NCBI RefSeq assembly: GCF_025359345.1
Contig: NZ_JANYGQ010000032.1
Location: 310,001-374,000 of the forward strand
Direction of reading: 5' to 3'
DNA length: 64,000 nt
Origin: Mucilaginibacter sp.
GTDB taxonomy: Bacteria; Bacteroidota; Bacteroidia; Sphingobacteriales; Sphingobacteriaceae
In this document: positions 37,763-47,280 of the stretch, in pieces
How the letters are laid out: the number at the start of each line of letters is the position of its first letter
Position numbering within the stretch: position 1 is the stretch's first letter
Notes under the pieces: model-generated
Databases searched by the model: none
Told to the model about the DNA's origin: nothing
Seen by the model: the letters and a program-made list of their open reading frames with translations, nothing else
Program-made: the position numbers and the translations under genes

Positions 37763-38113
37763 ATGATAACCATTTCCCTGCATGGCGCCGAGTTTTTTGC
37801 TTTTCATGGCTTTTATCCCGAAGAACAAAAACTTGGCTGCAAATTTATTGTTGATGTTGATGTGAGTTTTACGCCCCCTGGCGATATTAAAGCAGATAAG
37901 ATCAGCAATACTGTTGATTATGAACGGGTTTATACGATCACCGAAGAGCAAATGAAAAGGACTACCAAATTGATCGAAACCGTTGCGCAATCAATTGCAG
38001 ACGAAATAAAGCGACAATTTTCATTTGCTGACACGATTCGCGTGTCTATTAAAAAAATGAACCCGCCTTTAAAGGGCAAGGTAGCATATTCCAATATAGT
38101 TATAACTGTATGA
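37763..38113 (+). CDS. folB: Dihydroneopterin aldolase
   Basis: MITISLHGAEFFAFHGFYPEEQKLGCKFIVDVDVSF, TVDYERVYTI, SIKKMNPPL. Confidence 0.93.
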   Translation: MITISLHGAEFFAFHGFYPEEQKLGCKFIVDVDVSFTPPGDIKADKISNTVDYERVYTITEEQMKRTTKLIETVAQSIADEIKRQFSFADTIRVSIKKMNPPLKGKVAYSNIVITV

Positions 38114-39516
38114 CGTTCAATAAAATATCCGAAAGCATCCTTGCCGAAATTAAGGCTATTATCGGCGATGCTGATGTTATAACCGGTCATGCCGAACTTG
38201 AAAAATACAGCCACGACGAAACCGAGGATTTGCATTTTTATCCGGAGGTTGTTGCCCGGCCAAAATCACCCGAAGAAGTTTCGGCATTGATGAAGTTGTG
38301 TAATGAAAACTTAATCCCGGTAACCCCACGCGGGGCAGGTACAGGCTTAAGCGGCGGGGCATTGGCAATTTTGGGTGGTTTGTTAATTTCAATGGAACGC
38401 TTTAACAAGGTACTGCAAATTGACGAGCAAAATCTGCAGGCCACAGTTGAGCCGGGGGTGATTACCGAAATTTTTATGGATTTGGTGGCGCAAAAAGGTC
38501 TTTTATACCCTGTAGACCCCGCCAGTAAGGGCAGTTGTTTTATAGGCGGCAACGTATCGCATGGTTCCGGTGGCCCCCGGGTAGTTAAATACGGCACCAT
38601 ACGCGAATATGTTCTAAACCTTGAGGTGGTATTACCCTCCGGCGAAATTATCTGGACAGGCGCTAATACATTGAAATACGCGTCGGGTTACAACCTTACC
38701 CAATTGATGATAGGCTCGGAAGGGACGTTGGGTATTATTACCAAAATCGTCGTAAAGCTCATCCCACGGCCAACTTTGGATGCATTACTGCTGGCCTCGT
38801 TCAGTAGTAACGAGGCCGGGTGCGCCGCCGTGTCGGGTATCTTTAGGGCAGGGGTAGTGCCATCGGCGTTGGAATTTATGGAGCGAAGAGGGGTAGAGTG
38901 GGTCAATGAAAATGACGGCCTTGCGTTTGACTTAAAGGACGGTGTTGAAGCCTTTTTACTGATTGAAGTTGACGGTACCAACCAGGATGTGATTTTTGCC
39001 GATTGCGAAAAAATAAACCAGGTACTGGAAGAATTCGGCTGTACGGAAGTGTTGTTTGCCGATACATCCGCCCAGAAAGAAGAAATTTGGCGTATGCGGC
39101 GGACGATGGCTGTATCGGTAAAATCAAACTCTATCTATAAGGAAGAAGACTGCGTTGTGCCGCGCGCCAGCCTGCCACAACTAATTAAAGGTATAAAACA
39201 AGCAGGCAACAAATATGGCTTTGAATCAGTGTGTTATGGCCATGCAGGTGATGGGAACGTACACGTAAATATCATTAAAGGCCAAATGAGCGACGAGGAC
39301 TGGAATACGAAATTGAAGGATGGCATTCGTGAAATATTTGAATTAACTGTCGCCTTAGGCGGAACACTATCCGGCGAACACGGGATAGGGTTGGTACAAA
39401 AGGAATTTATGCCCATAAAATACAGCGAGGTACATTTCGCCCTATGGCGGGGCATAAAGCAGGTGTTTGATAAAAATGGTATATTAAACCCGGGAAAAAT
39501 CTTTAACACGATTTAA
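38110..39516 (+). CDS. FAD-binding oxidoreductase, GlcD-like
   Basis: VTPRGAGTGLSGGALAILGGLLISMERFNKVLQID, C-terminal GTLSGEHGIGLVQKEFM, NPGKIF; 4 nt overlap with folB. Confidence 0.93.
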   Translation: MTFNKISESILAEIKAIIGDADVITGHAELEKYSHDETEDLHFYPEVVARPKSPEEVSALMKLCNENLIPVTPRGAGTGLSGGALAILGGLLISMERFNKVLQIDEQNLQATVEPGVITEIFMDLVAQKGLLYPVDPASKGSCFIGGNVSHGSGGPRVVKYGTIREYVLNLEVVLPSGEIIWTGANTLKYASGYNLTQLMIGSEGTLGIITKIVVKLIPRPTLDALLLASFSSNEAGCAAVSGIFRAGVVPSALEFMERRGVEWVNENDGLAFDLKDGVEAFLLIEVDGTNQDVIFADCEKINQVLEEFGCTEVLFADTSAQKEEIWRMRRTMAVSVKSNSIYKEEDCVVPRASLPQLIKGIKQAGNKYGFESVCYGHAGDGNVHVNIIKGQMSDEDWNTKLKDGIREIFELTVALGGTLSGEHGIGLVQKEFMPIKYSEVHFALWRGIKQVFDKNGILNPGKIFNTI

Positions 39517-39640
39517 GGATTTGCAGGATTTACAAGATTTTGCAATTTGATCTCCTTCAAGTTAATCGTTTTATCTCTTTACTCGTCTTAGAAAATCGTA
39601 CATTACAATCCTGTAAATCTATTTAATTCTTTAATCGTGT
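39505..39640. repeat. GGATTTACAGGATT-family iterated-word inverted repeat
   Basis: AACACGATTTAAGGATTTGCAGGATTTACAAGATTTT vs inverted ACAATCCTGTAAATCTATTTAATTCTTTAATCGTGTC. Confidence 0.75.
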
Positions 39641-39641
39641 C

Positions 39642-40274
39642 ATGTCGGCATTGGAATTTAACATAACTGATCACGACCTCATCAAAATAGCCATAGCTGT
39701 TATTTGCGGCGGTCTGCTGGGTTTGGAGCGGCAGTATAAAAATAAAACGGCAGGCTTTCGCACCATTATATTAATTTGTCTTGGTTCCGCTATTTATACA
39801 ATGGTAGCGCAGCGTGACGGGGTTGGTGTTAACATTAACATTGTTACTGGTATTGGTTTTATTGGTGCTGGTGTAATTTTTAAAGATAGCTTCACCGTTA
39901 GCGGTTTAACTACAGCCTCAGTTATCTGGATATCTGCCGCCATAGGCATGGCCGCTGGCTCAGGCAATTACACATTAGCGCTGATATGCACGGTTATAAC
40001 GCTAATGGTCCTATTGTTTTTCAACCTGCTCGAAAGGTATATTGACAAGGTTCACCGGGATAAACTTTTCACGATAGTTTTTTCCGATGCCAACTACCAG
40101 AACCTGGATATAGTTGAAGGTATAGTAACCACGCTAAGGTTAAAATCAAGGCGTGTTCATATTTCAAAAAAAGACGGCTGCTTGCAGGCAGCCATATTAG
40201 TTACCGGGCATCGCCAGTATATTAATCAGCTTGATGATAAGCTGCTCCAAATGGAAAAAGTGAAGTCGTTTTAA
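39642..40274 (+). CDS. MgtC/SapB family membrane protein
   Basis: ICGGLLGLERQYKNKTAGFRTIILICLGSAIYTM, GIGFIGAGVIFKD...VSGLTTASVIWISAAIGMAAG. Confidence 0.92.
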   Translation: MSALEFNITDHDLIKIAIAVICGGLLGLERQYKNKTAGFRTIILICLGSAIYTMVAQRDGVGVNINIVTGIGFIGAGVIFKDSFTVSGLTTASVIWISAAIGMAAGSGNYTLALICTVITLMVLLFFNLLERYIDKVHRDKLFTIVFSDANYQNLDIVEGIVTTLRLKSRRVHISKKDGCLQAAILVTGHRQYINQLDDKLLQMEKVKSF

Positions 40275-40308
40275 ACACCAGATGTCTAAATTTAACTGCG
40301 GGGACGTA

Positions 40309-42321
40309 ATGAAGATATTTAGAAGATTTAAGCTGAGTTTATTACTGCTGTTACTGGCGGATAACCTGGTTGCGGCGGATGCAGTTCATGGTTTCGATGT
40401 GGTAGTGTATGGCGGTACTTCGGCAGGTGTTATTGCGGCGTATACGGCTAAGCAAATGGGTAAATCAGTTTTATTAATTGAACCCGGCACGCGTATAGGC
40501 GGATTGACAACGGGGGGCTTAGGTTATACTGACATCGGAAACAAATATGCCATAAACGGCTTATCACTTAATTTTTACCGTAAAGTAGGGGAACATTACG
40601 GGGCTTTTGAACAATGGATATTTGAGCCGCATGTTGCCGAGAATATCTTTTTGTCTTATTTAAAAAGGGCTGATGTACAGGTGTTGTATAGCTACCGGAT
40701 TACCGGTGTCGGCAAGGCCGGGCTGAAAATAAGAACTATTACACTGGAAAATGCACTCACACCCAGCAAATCAACCAACAAAGTCATTAAAGGCAAGCAA
40801 TTTATCGATTGCAGCTATGAAGGCGATTTGATGGCGAAAGCAGGTGTCTCATATACTGTAGGAAGGGAAGATAATAAGCAGTATAACGAAACTTATAACG
40901 GAAGCCAGTTTAGGGAAAAACACCAGTTTCCGGATAGTATCAGTCCGTATAAGATCCCTGGTAACCCGGCAAGCGGCTTGTTATGGGGAATAAGCAACAA
41001 TAACTTACTGCCTAGCGGCGCAGGCAATAAAATGGTGCAAACTTATAATATTCGGGTTTGCCTAACAAAAAATTCCAAAAATCGTATCCCTATTACGATG
41101 CCCGATGATTACAAGCCGGAACGATATGAATTGTTGATCCGTTTAATTGAAAAAAAATCTTTTAAGAATATTCGTGATTTTATGACCGTAAGCGAAATGC
41201 CGAATGAGAAAACTGACATTAACAATAACGGCCCGTTCTCGACGGACATGATCGGTATGAACTGGAATTACCCTGAAGCCGGTTATAACGAACGTTCTGC
41301 CATTTTTAAGGCGCACGAAAACTACATCAAGGGCCTTTTTTATTTTGTAGGGCACGACTCGCGCATTCCTTCGGAAATACGAACTCAAATGCTGCAGTAT
41401 GGCTATCCGAAAGATGAATTTTTAACCACCGGGCATTTTACCGGTCAAATGTATGTGCGGGAAGCGAGGCGGATGGTTGGAGAATACGTGATGACGCAGG
41501 CGAATTGCCAGGGCAAGGAAGTTGTAAACGATGGCATAGGTATGGCTGCGTATACCATGGACTCGCATAATGCCGAACGAATTGTGGTAAATGGCATGGT
41601 AAAAAATGAAGGTGATGTGCAAATTGGCGGCTTTGGCCCTTATCCTATATCATATCGCAGCCTTGTTCCCAAAGCTGCGGAATGTAGTAATTTATTGGTA
41701 CCGGTGTGTTTGTCGGCAAGCCACATTGCCTATGGATCTATCCGGATGGAGCCTGTCTTCATGATGTTAGGACAATCGGCAGCGGTAGCAGCATGCATCG
41801 CTATTGATGGTAGTATGCCTGTGCAGCAAGTAGCGGTACAAAAAATTCAGTCGAGACTAAAGACAAACCCATTAGCAGATGGCAGCACAGCGGAAATTTT
41901 AGTTGATGACAATGACGCCAACAGTGTAGTAACTAACGGGAATTGGAAAAGGATAGCTGGTATTGAGGGATGTTACGGGCCATCGGTCTATGCAAGCGAT
42001 AGCTTAGTTAAGCCGGCTGATTTCGTCAAGTTTTCGCCGGATATTAAAAAGGAAGGTAATTATGGTGTGTATTTTTATATTTCTAAAGGTGCAGGCAGGT
42101 CGTCAAATATTAATATCCAAATAAACAGTGCTGCCGGCGATAAGGAGATGAATATTGATGTGAATAAAATAAATGTTAAAGGACAAACAGCCGGTGAGTG
42201 GGTTAATATGGGTGTTTATCATTTTTCACACGGAAAAACAAGTTCGGTAACTGTAACCGGCAAAAATGCCAACGGAATAGTGCTGGCGGACGCTGTACTA
42301 TTTGTACCTGTGAGGGATTAA
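40309..42321 (+). CDS. FAD-dependent oxidoreductase, secreted
   Basis: DVVVYGGTSAGVIAAYTAKQMGKSVLLIEPGTRIGGLTTGGLG, PVCLSASHIAYGSIRMEPVFMMLGQSAA; start 40309 or 40282. Confidence 0.87.
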   Translation: MKIFRRFKLSLLLLLLADNLVAADAVHGFDVVVYGGTSAGVIAAYTAKQMGKSVLLIEPGTRIGGLTTGGLGYTDIGNKYAINGLSLNFYRKVGEHYGAFEQWIFEPHVAENIFLSYLKRADVQVLYSYRITGVGKAGLKIRTITLENALTPSKSTNKVIKGKQFIDCSYEGDLMAKAGVSYTVGREDNKQYNETYNGSQFREKHQFPDSISPYKIPGNPASGLLWGISNNNLLPSGAGNKMVQTYNIRVCLTKNSKNRIPITMPDDYKPERYELLIRLIEKKSFKNIRDFMTVSEMPNEKTDINNNGPFSTDMIGMNWNYPEAGYNERSAIFKAHENYIKGLFYFVGHDSRIPSEIRTQMLQYGYPKDEFLTTGHFTGQMYVREARRMVGEYVMTQANCQGKEVVNDGIGMAAYTMDSHNAERIVVNGMVKNEGDVQIGGFGPYPISYRSLVPKAAECSNLLVPVCLSASHIAYGSIRMEPVFMMLGQSAAVAACIAIDGSMPVQQVAVQKIQSRLKTNPLADGSTAEILVDDNDANSVVTNGNWKRIAGIEGCYGPSVYASDSLVKPADFVKFSPDIKKEGNYGVYFYISKGAGRSSNINIQINSAAGDKEMNIDVNKINVKGQTAGEWVNMGVYHFSHGKTSSVTVTGKNANGIVLADAVLFVPVRD

Positions 42322-42358
42322 TTTTCAATTGCGGAAACAGTTTTTCAGTTGCTCACTA

Positions 42359-42805
42359 TTAATTGGTATTCGTAATCAGCCTTGGTTCATCATGGGCGAT
42401 CATCTTTTCTCTTTCTTTATCCGGAATCGGGACAGATTTATTCCTGGTGTAATCGTAGCTTATGCAAACCGTTTTACCGGTGGTGCAAATTTCCTCACCA
42501 TTTGGCGTTACGCGCACTAGTAGGTACATCATATCAAAACTACTGTTACCTATTCGTGTTGTACGAACATAACAGTAAACTTCATCTTCAAGCGTAATTG
42601 GCTTAAGGTAATTAACCTCCGATCTGCCAACAATAACGCCGTCTTTCCGTAAATTCCAATCGGTAATTTCCTTCCAGTAGGCAAAACGGGCTGCTTCAAA
42701 ATAGGTAAGGTATATAGCATTGTTTACATGACCCACCGCATCGATATCTGAAAAACGAAGGGCTATAGGTGTTCTAAACTTATAATCGGATATTTTTTCA
42801 CTCAT
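42359..42805 (-). CDS. 4HBT-type acyl-CoA thioesterase
   Basis: LRFSDIDAVGHVNNAIYLTYFEAARFAYW. Confidence 0.9.
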   Translation of the reverse strand: MSEKISDYKFRTPIALRFSDIDAVGHVNNAIYLTYFEAARFAYWKEITDWNLRKDGVIVGRSEVNYLKPITLEDEVYCYVRTTRIGNSSFDMMYLLVRVTPNGEEICTTGKTVCISYDYTRNKSVPIPDKEREKMIAHDEPRLITNTN

Positions 42806-42940
42806 AAAATGTCATTTTGTCTGTAGGTTTTGTAATTTAACCGACATAATGTCTGCTTGTGCTCGTTTTTTTTGCGTTGGTACAACAGTTGATTAACCTT
42901 CAGCAAATATATTAAAAGAAAAACTTAGGAGAATATAATC

Positions 42941-43381
42941 ATGACATTAGTAAAATTTGCAAACGGACAAAAGAACCACGGCGTTAATCCATATTTCAGC
43001 GACGTATTTGATTCAATTTTAAACGATTCGTTTTTAAGCGATAAATTATCAAGCCGCGTTCCTGCTGTTAATATTGCAGAAACCGAAAACGAATTCCAAA
43101 TTGAATTAGCTGCACCAGGCCTGAAGAAAGAAGATTTTAAAATCAGTCTTGACAAAAACGTGTTAAGCGTATCGGCCGATAAAAAGGTTGAAAACGTTGA
43201 AGAAGGCAAAAAATTCAGCAAACGCGAATATAGCTACAATTCATTCACCCGCTCATTCACTTTACCCGAAACTGCTGATGCTGCTAAAATTGAAGCAGAA
43301 TATGTTGACGGTGTATTGAAGCTGAACGTAGCCAAGAAAGAAGAAGCTAAAATTCAGTCACGCGAAATAGCTGTAAAATAA
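42941..43381 (+). CDS. Hsp20/alpha-crystallin family small heat shock protein
   Basis: VPAVNIAETENEFQIELAAPGLKKEDFKISLDKNVLSVSA, FTLPETADAAKIEAEYVDGVLKLNVAKKE. Confidence 0.94.
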   Translation: MTLVKFANGQKNHGVNPYFSDVFDSILNDSFLSDKLSSRVPAVNIAETENEFQIELAAPGLKKEDFKISLDKNVLSVSADKKVENVEEGKKFSKREYSYNSFTRSFTLPETADAAKIEAEYVDGVLKLNVAKKEEAKIQSREIAVK

Positions 43382-43515
43382 TTATCCGGAAGAAGGGGAG
43401 TCTGAAAAGACTGGTGACAAGGATTAGAATACTGGATGCAAAGTCGAAGTAAGACTTCCCCAAGCTGGAATTTAAAATAAAAAGAGTGTTTTCATAATAG
43501 TTGGTTTAGTTTGAT

Positions 43516-43550
43516 AAAGGCCGTTTCCGAAAGGAGGCGGTCTTTTTTTT
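43516..43550 (+). terminator. Rho-independent terminator
   Basis: GGCCGTTTCC GAAA GGAGGCGGTC TTTTTTTT. Confidence 0.8.
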
Positions 43551-43631
43551 ATTCTTCATGCTGTGTCAAAATCAACTGGCTAAATGGAAAAAGTTTACAG
43601 GTAAGCGAGCCATTAACCAAACGCCGTGAAT

Positions 43632-44399
43632 TTATTCTTTCCTTTTAAATCCTTGGATTATTTGATAGATGGTAAATATTATAGTAATCGCGCCTAATAA
43701 AACAAAATAGTCGTTGTTTTTCTTATTCATTATCTCTATAGATGACCCCTCAATGATAATTTCATCAACAGAGTATGAAGTTGGATTATCAACACTAACA
43801 ATATAATATTTCCCAGGTTGTCGATAGAAAACTTCAGCGCTGCCAGAGTAACAATTAGGCGTGTCCGTTGCTTTTAACCTAATAATCCCGTCATTATACG
43901 ATTCTTTGAATGTTTTTTTAATGTAATCTGATGCTTTATACGAGATTGTATCATTTTTAAGTCGATTTGAATCATTTAATGAATTATCGGTCAATATTGC
44001 TTTATATAACATTAAATCAACGCTTCTATATTTTGAAGCCGTCCGTTGATAGGAGCTATCATAAATCGTTAATTTTACGGAAATTAGAATTTTCTCGTTT
44101 GGTATAAAAGCACGTCGAGTTTCATATCGAACAGTGTAGACCTCCTTTGAAGATAGGACTGATTTTGGATAATCTGGATAGTTAATTGAATTTGTACGAA
44201 TTTGAATTTGAGGGGTAAAATAGTCTACTGCAGCGGCACCAACAATAATTAAGACTATTATTAAAAATAGGAGTTTAGTCCAATGGGCCTTAAAAGCCGA
44301 TTTAAAATTCGTTGGCTTCGATTTTATAGCAGTAGCGCTTTGTATACTCTTGTTTCCTTGTTTTGGCTGTTGTAGTACATGTCTTTTTTTTATTTTCAT
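43632..44399 (-). CDS. Hypothetical membrane protein
   Basis: 255 aa, N-terminal and C-terminal TM segments. Confidence 0.65.
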   Translation of the reverse strand: MKIKKRHVLQQPKQGNKSIQSATAIKSKPTNFKSAFKAHWTKLLFLIIVLIIVGAAAVDYFTPQIQIRTNSINYPDYPKSVLSSKEVYTVRYETRRAFIPNEKILISVKLTIYDSSYQRTASKYRSVDLMLYKAILTDNSLNDSNRLKNDTISYKASDYIKKTFKESYNDGIIRLKATDTPNCYSGSAEVFYRQPGKYYIVSVDNPTSYSVDEIIIEGSSIEIMNKKNNDYFVLLGAITIIFTIYQIIQGFKRKE

Positions 44400-44439
44400 G
44401 TTTGAAAATCAAGTCGCTATTAAACCTGCTTGTAATCCC

Positions 44440-44934
44440 TTAGTCTCGCATATTAATATACTGTAAGGGCTGCCCAAAATCATCCTTACGGCAAAGGGCT
44501 ATTACGGCTTGTAAATCATCAATCTTTTTAGCCTGCACGCGTACCTGGTCGTCCATAATTGATGCTTGCACCTTCAGTCCGCTATCTTTTATCTTTTTAA
44601 CAACTTTTTTTGCCGCTTCTTTATCAAATCCTTCCTTGATTTTTATCTCTTTACGTATCATGTTTCCCGAGGCAGATTGCACGTTGCCGTCTAAATCCAA
44701 AGCTTTTGGGTCCAGGTTTTGTTTTACCATACGGCTGATAATAGCATCGCTGATAGCCTTTAACCGCATATCATTTTCCGTAACCACGGTTATCACGTTG
44801 GTTTTTTTATCAAGGTCGATAGTGCTTTTGGAATCGTTAAAATCATAACGGTTTAAAATCTCTTTTTTTGCGATGTTAATGGCATTATCAAGCGTTTGGC
44901 CATCTATTTTGCTTACAATATCAAAGGTTGGCAT
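44440..44934 (-). CDS. YajQ family nucleotide (c-di-GMP)-binding protein
   Basis: MPTFDIVSKIDGQTLDNAINIAKKEILNRYDF, IKDSGLKVQASIMDDQVRVQAKKIDDLQAVI. Confidence 0.94.
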   Translation of the reverse strand: MPTFDIVSKIDGQTLDNAINIAKKEILNRYDFNDSKSTIDLDKKTNVITVVTENDMRLKAISDAIISRMVKQNLDPKALDLDGNVQSASGNMIRKEIKIKEGFDKEAAKKVVKKIKDSGLKVQASIMDDQVRVQAKKIDDLQAVIALCRKDDFGQPLQYINMRD

Positions 44935-44973
44935 AATTCAAGGTAAATTTGGTGTGGGACAAAAATAGTGAAT

Positions 44974-45134
44974 TTTAGTTCATAGTTGATGGTTCATAGT
45001 TCATAGCCGAAAAGGAATTAGTAGCAGGGGTAAGTAGCAGTAGCAGTTACATCCGTTGGTAAAATAGGATATTAACGACTGCTAACAACTCACAACGGCT
45101 ACTATGAATTATGAACCATCAGCCATGAACTAAA
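44974..45134. repeat. GTTCATAG-family inverted repeat element, copy 1 (161 bp)
   Basis: Arms TTTAGTTCATAGTTGATGGTTCATAGTTCATAG (44974-45006) and CTATGAATTATGAACCATCAGCCATGAACTAAA (45102-45134); 30/33 complementary. Confidence 0.9.
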
Positions 45135-45147
45135 TAATAAAAACACA

Positions 45148-45180
45148 TTAACATACCAAGGAGTTAATATTAAGTTAACA
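45148..45180 (+). promoter_or_regulatory. PhoP-box-like direct repeats upstream of ppk1
   Basis: TTAACA-N10-TTAATA-N5-TTAACA. Confidence 0.3.
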
Positions 45181-45228
45181 TTTAAATAAGCAGATTTGTA
45201 ACCAAGGCCGGGGCCGCTCCCTTTTTAT

Positions 45229-47277
45229 ATGGATATTAAGCACATACCTTTAATTAATCGTGAAATTAGCTGGTTATACTTTAACGACCGCGTTCTGCAG
45301 GAAGCCGCCGACCCCTCTGTTCCGCTGATTGATCGGATAAAGTTCCTCGCTATCTTTTCATCAAACCTCGACGAATTTTACCGCGTAAGGGTCGCAACAC
45401 TAAGCCGTCTTGCCAATTTGAATGAAAAAGCTAAGGAAATTTTAGGTTATAACCCCAAGAAAGTCCTTAACCAGATAAAGAATATCGTAGTACGGCAAGA
45501 GCGCAAGTTTAATAACCTGTACGAGAACATCATTGTAAAGCAACTTGCCGAAGAAAAGATATTTATTTTGAACGATAAGCAGCTTAACGTAAGCCGCGGC
45601 GAGTTTGTGAAACGTTATTTCAGGGAAAGCTTGTTAGCCACCCTGGTGCCTATTATGCTCGATGAAAGCCTGCCGCTTCCCGAACTGCGCGACAGGGCGA
45701 TTTACTTTTTTGTAAAGCTTACCAAAAATAAAAAATCGCGGCTGGCGCTTATTGAGTTCCCGGATAGCTTGCCTCGTTTTATAGTACTGCCGGAGACTAA
45801 TAACCTGAAATTTATCATTTTACTTGATGATATTATCAGGTATAGCCTTGAGGATATCTTCTTCATATTTGAACATGATTCTGTCGAGGCTTACTCCATC
45901 CAGCTTACCCGCGATGCGGAACTTGATCTGGATAAAGAGGTAAGCGAAAAATTTATCGATTCGCTTTCAAAAAGCTTGCAAAAGCGTAAAAAGGGCAAAC
46001 CGATGCGTTTGTTGTACGATTCGGAAATGCCGCTGGATATGCTGAAGTACCTGGTAAACAAAATGGGGCTGAGCGGCGAAAGCCTTATCCCCGGCAACAG
46101 GTATCATAACTTTAAAAATTTTATTGCGTTCCCTAACGTGGGCCGGCCTGAACTGGAGTACGAAAAAACCGTTGCTTTGCCTGTTGATGGTCTGTCATTT
46201 GGTAAAAGCCTGATGGGGATGATTGCCAAAAAAGACTACCTGATCAGCACGCCTTATCAGTCATATGATTACGTGATCCATTTTTTGCGCGAGGCTGCTA
46301 TCGATCCAAAGGTAAAAGAGATAAGTATCGCCGTTTACCGCCTTGCCGAAAACTCGCGCATAATGCACGCGCTGATGAGCGCCGCCAAGAATGGTAAAAA
46401 GGTAACCTGCCTGGTTGAGCTTAGGGCCCGGTTTGATGAACAAAACAATATATCCTGGAGCCGCAGGCTGGAAGAAGAGGGCGTTAATGTGCTTTACGGC
46501 ATAGAGGGCTACAAAGTACACTCGAAAATTTGCCTGGTGATGCGGTTAGAAAAGGAAAAACCAGCTTATTACGCCTGCTTGTCAACAGGGAACTTTAACG
46601 AGAAAACTGCCCGAATGTATGCCGACCATACCTTGCTTACTGCCAATAAAAAAATAACCGCCGACCTCGTAAATGTTTTTAAGGCATTGGGCAAGGGAGT
46701 GTTACCCAAAGGACTGAAAAGCCTTATCGTATCTCCGATTGACGCGCGGCCTGCAATTTATAAGCTGATTGACAATGAGATAAAGAACGCTAAGGCTGGC
46801 AAAAAGGCTTACATGATATTGAAGATGAATAGCCTTGCTGACGAGCAATTGATAGCCAAGCTATACCAGGCCAACAATAGCGGGGTTAAAATAACGCTTA
46901 TAATAAGGGGAATGTGCTGCCTGATAGCGGGCATGAAGGGCTATAGCGAAAATATAGAGGTCTTAAGTATAGTCGATAAATACCTGGAGCACGCGCGTGT
47001 GCATATTTATTGCAACGGCGGCAATGAGCTTATTTACCTAACATCGGCCGATTTTATGACGCGCAATATCGACACCCGGGTTGAGGTTGGCTTCCCGATA
47101 TACGACGAGCACTTAAAGAAAGAGGTGCGGGATATTATTGACTTGCAACTAGAGGATAACACCAAATCGCGCGAGATAAATAGCCACAACACTAATAAAT
47201 ATCACAAAACAAAGTCAGACCACCCTCAACGGGCACAGGTCGACATTTATAATTATTTGAAATATAAAGTACAATAA
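45229..47277 (+). CDS. ppk1: Polyphosphate kinase 1
   Basis: NREISWLYFNDRVLQEA, YRLAENSRIMHALMSAAKNGKKVTCLVELRARFDEQNNI, STGNFNEKTARMYADHTLLTA. Confidence 0.95.
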   Translation: MDIKHIPLINREISWLYFNDRVLQEAADPSVPLIDRIKFLAIFSSNLDEFYRVRVATLSRLANLNEKAKEILGYNPKKVLNQIKNIVVRQERKFNNLYENIIVKQLAEEKIFILNDKQLNVSRGEFVKRYFRESLLATLVPIMLDESLPLPELRDRAIYFFVKLTKNKKSRLALIEFPDSLPRFIVLPETNNLKFIILLDDIIRYSLEDIFFIFEHDSVEAYSIQLTRDAELDLDKEVSEKFIDSLSKSLQKRKKGKPMRLLYDSEMPLDMLKYLVNKMGLSGESLIPGNRYHNFKNFIAFPNVGRPELEYEKTVALPVDGLSFGKSLMGMIAKKDYLISTPYQSYDYVIHFLREAAIDPKVKEISIAVYRLAENSRIMHALMSAAKNGKKVTCLVELRARFDEQNNISWSRRLEEEGVNVLYGIEGYKVHSKICLVMRLEKEKPAYYACLSTGNFNEKTARMYADHTLLTANKKITADLVNVFKALGKGVLPKGLKSLIVSPIDARPAIYKLIDNEIKNAKAGKKAYMILKMNSLADEQLIAKLYQANNSGVKITLIIRGMCCLIAGMKGYSENIEVLSIVDKYLEHARVHIYCNGGNELIYLTSADFMTRNIDTRVEVGFPIYDEHLKKEVRDIIDLQLEDNTKSREINSHNTNKYHKTKSDHPQRAQVDIYNYLKYKVQ

Positions 47278-47280
47278 AAA

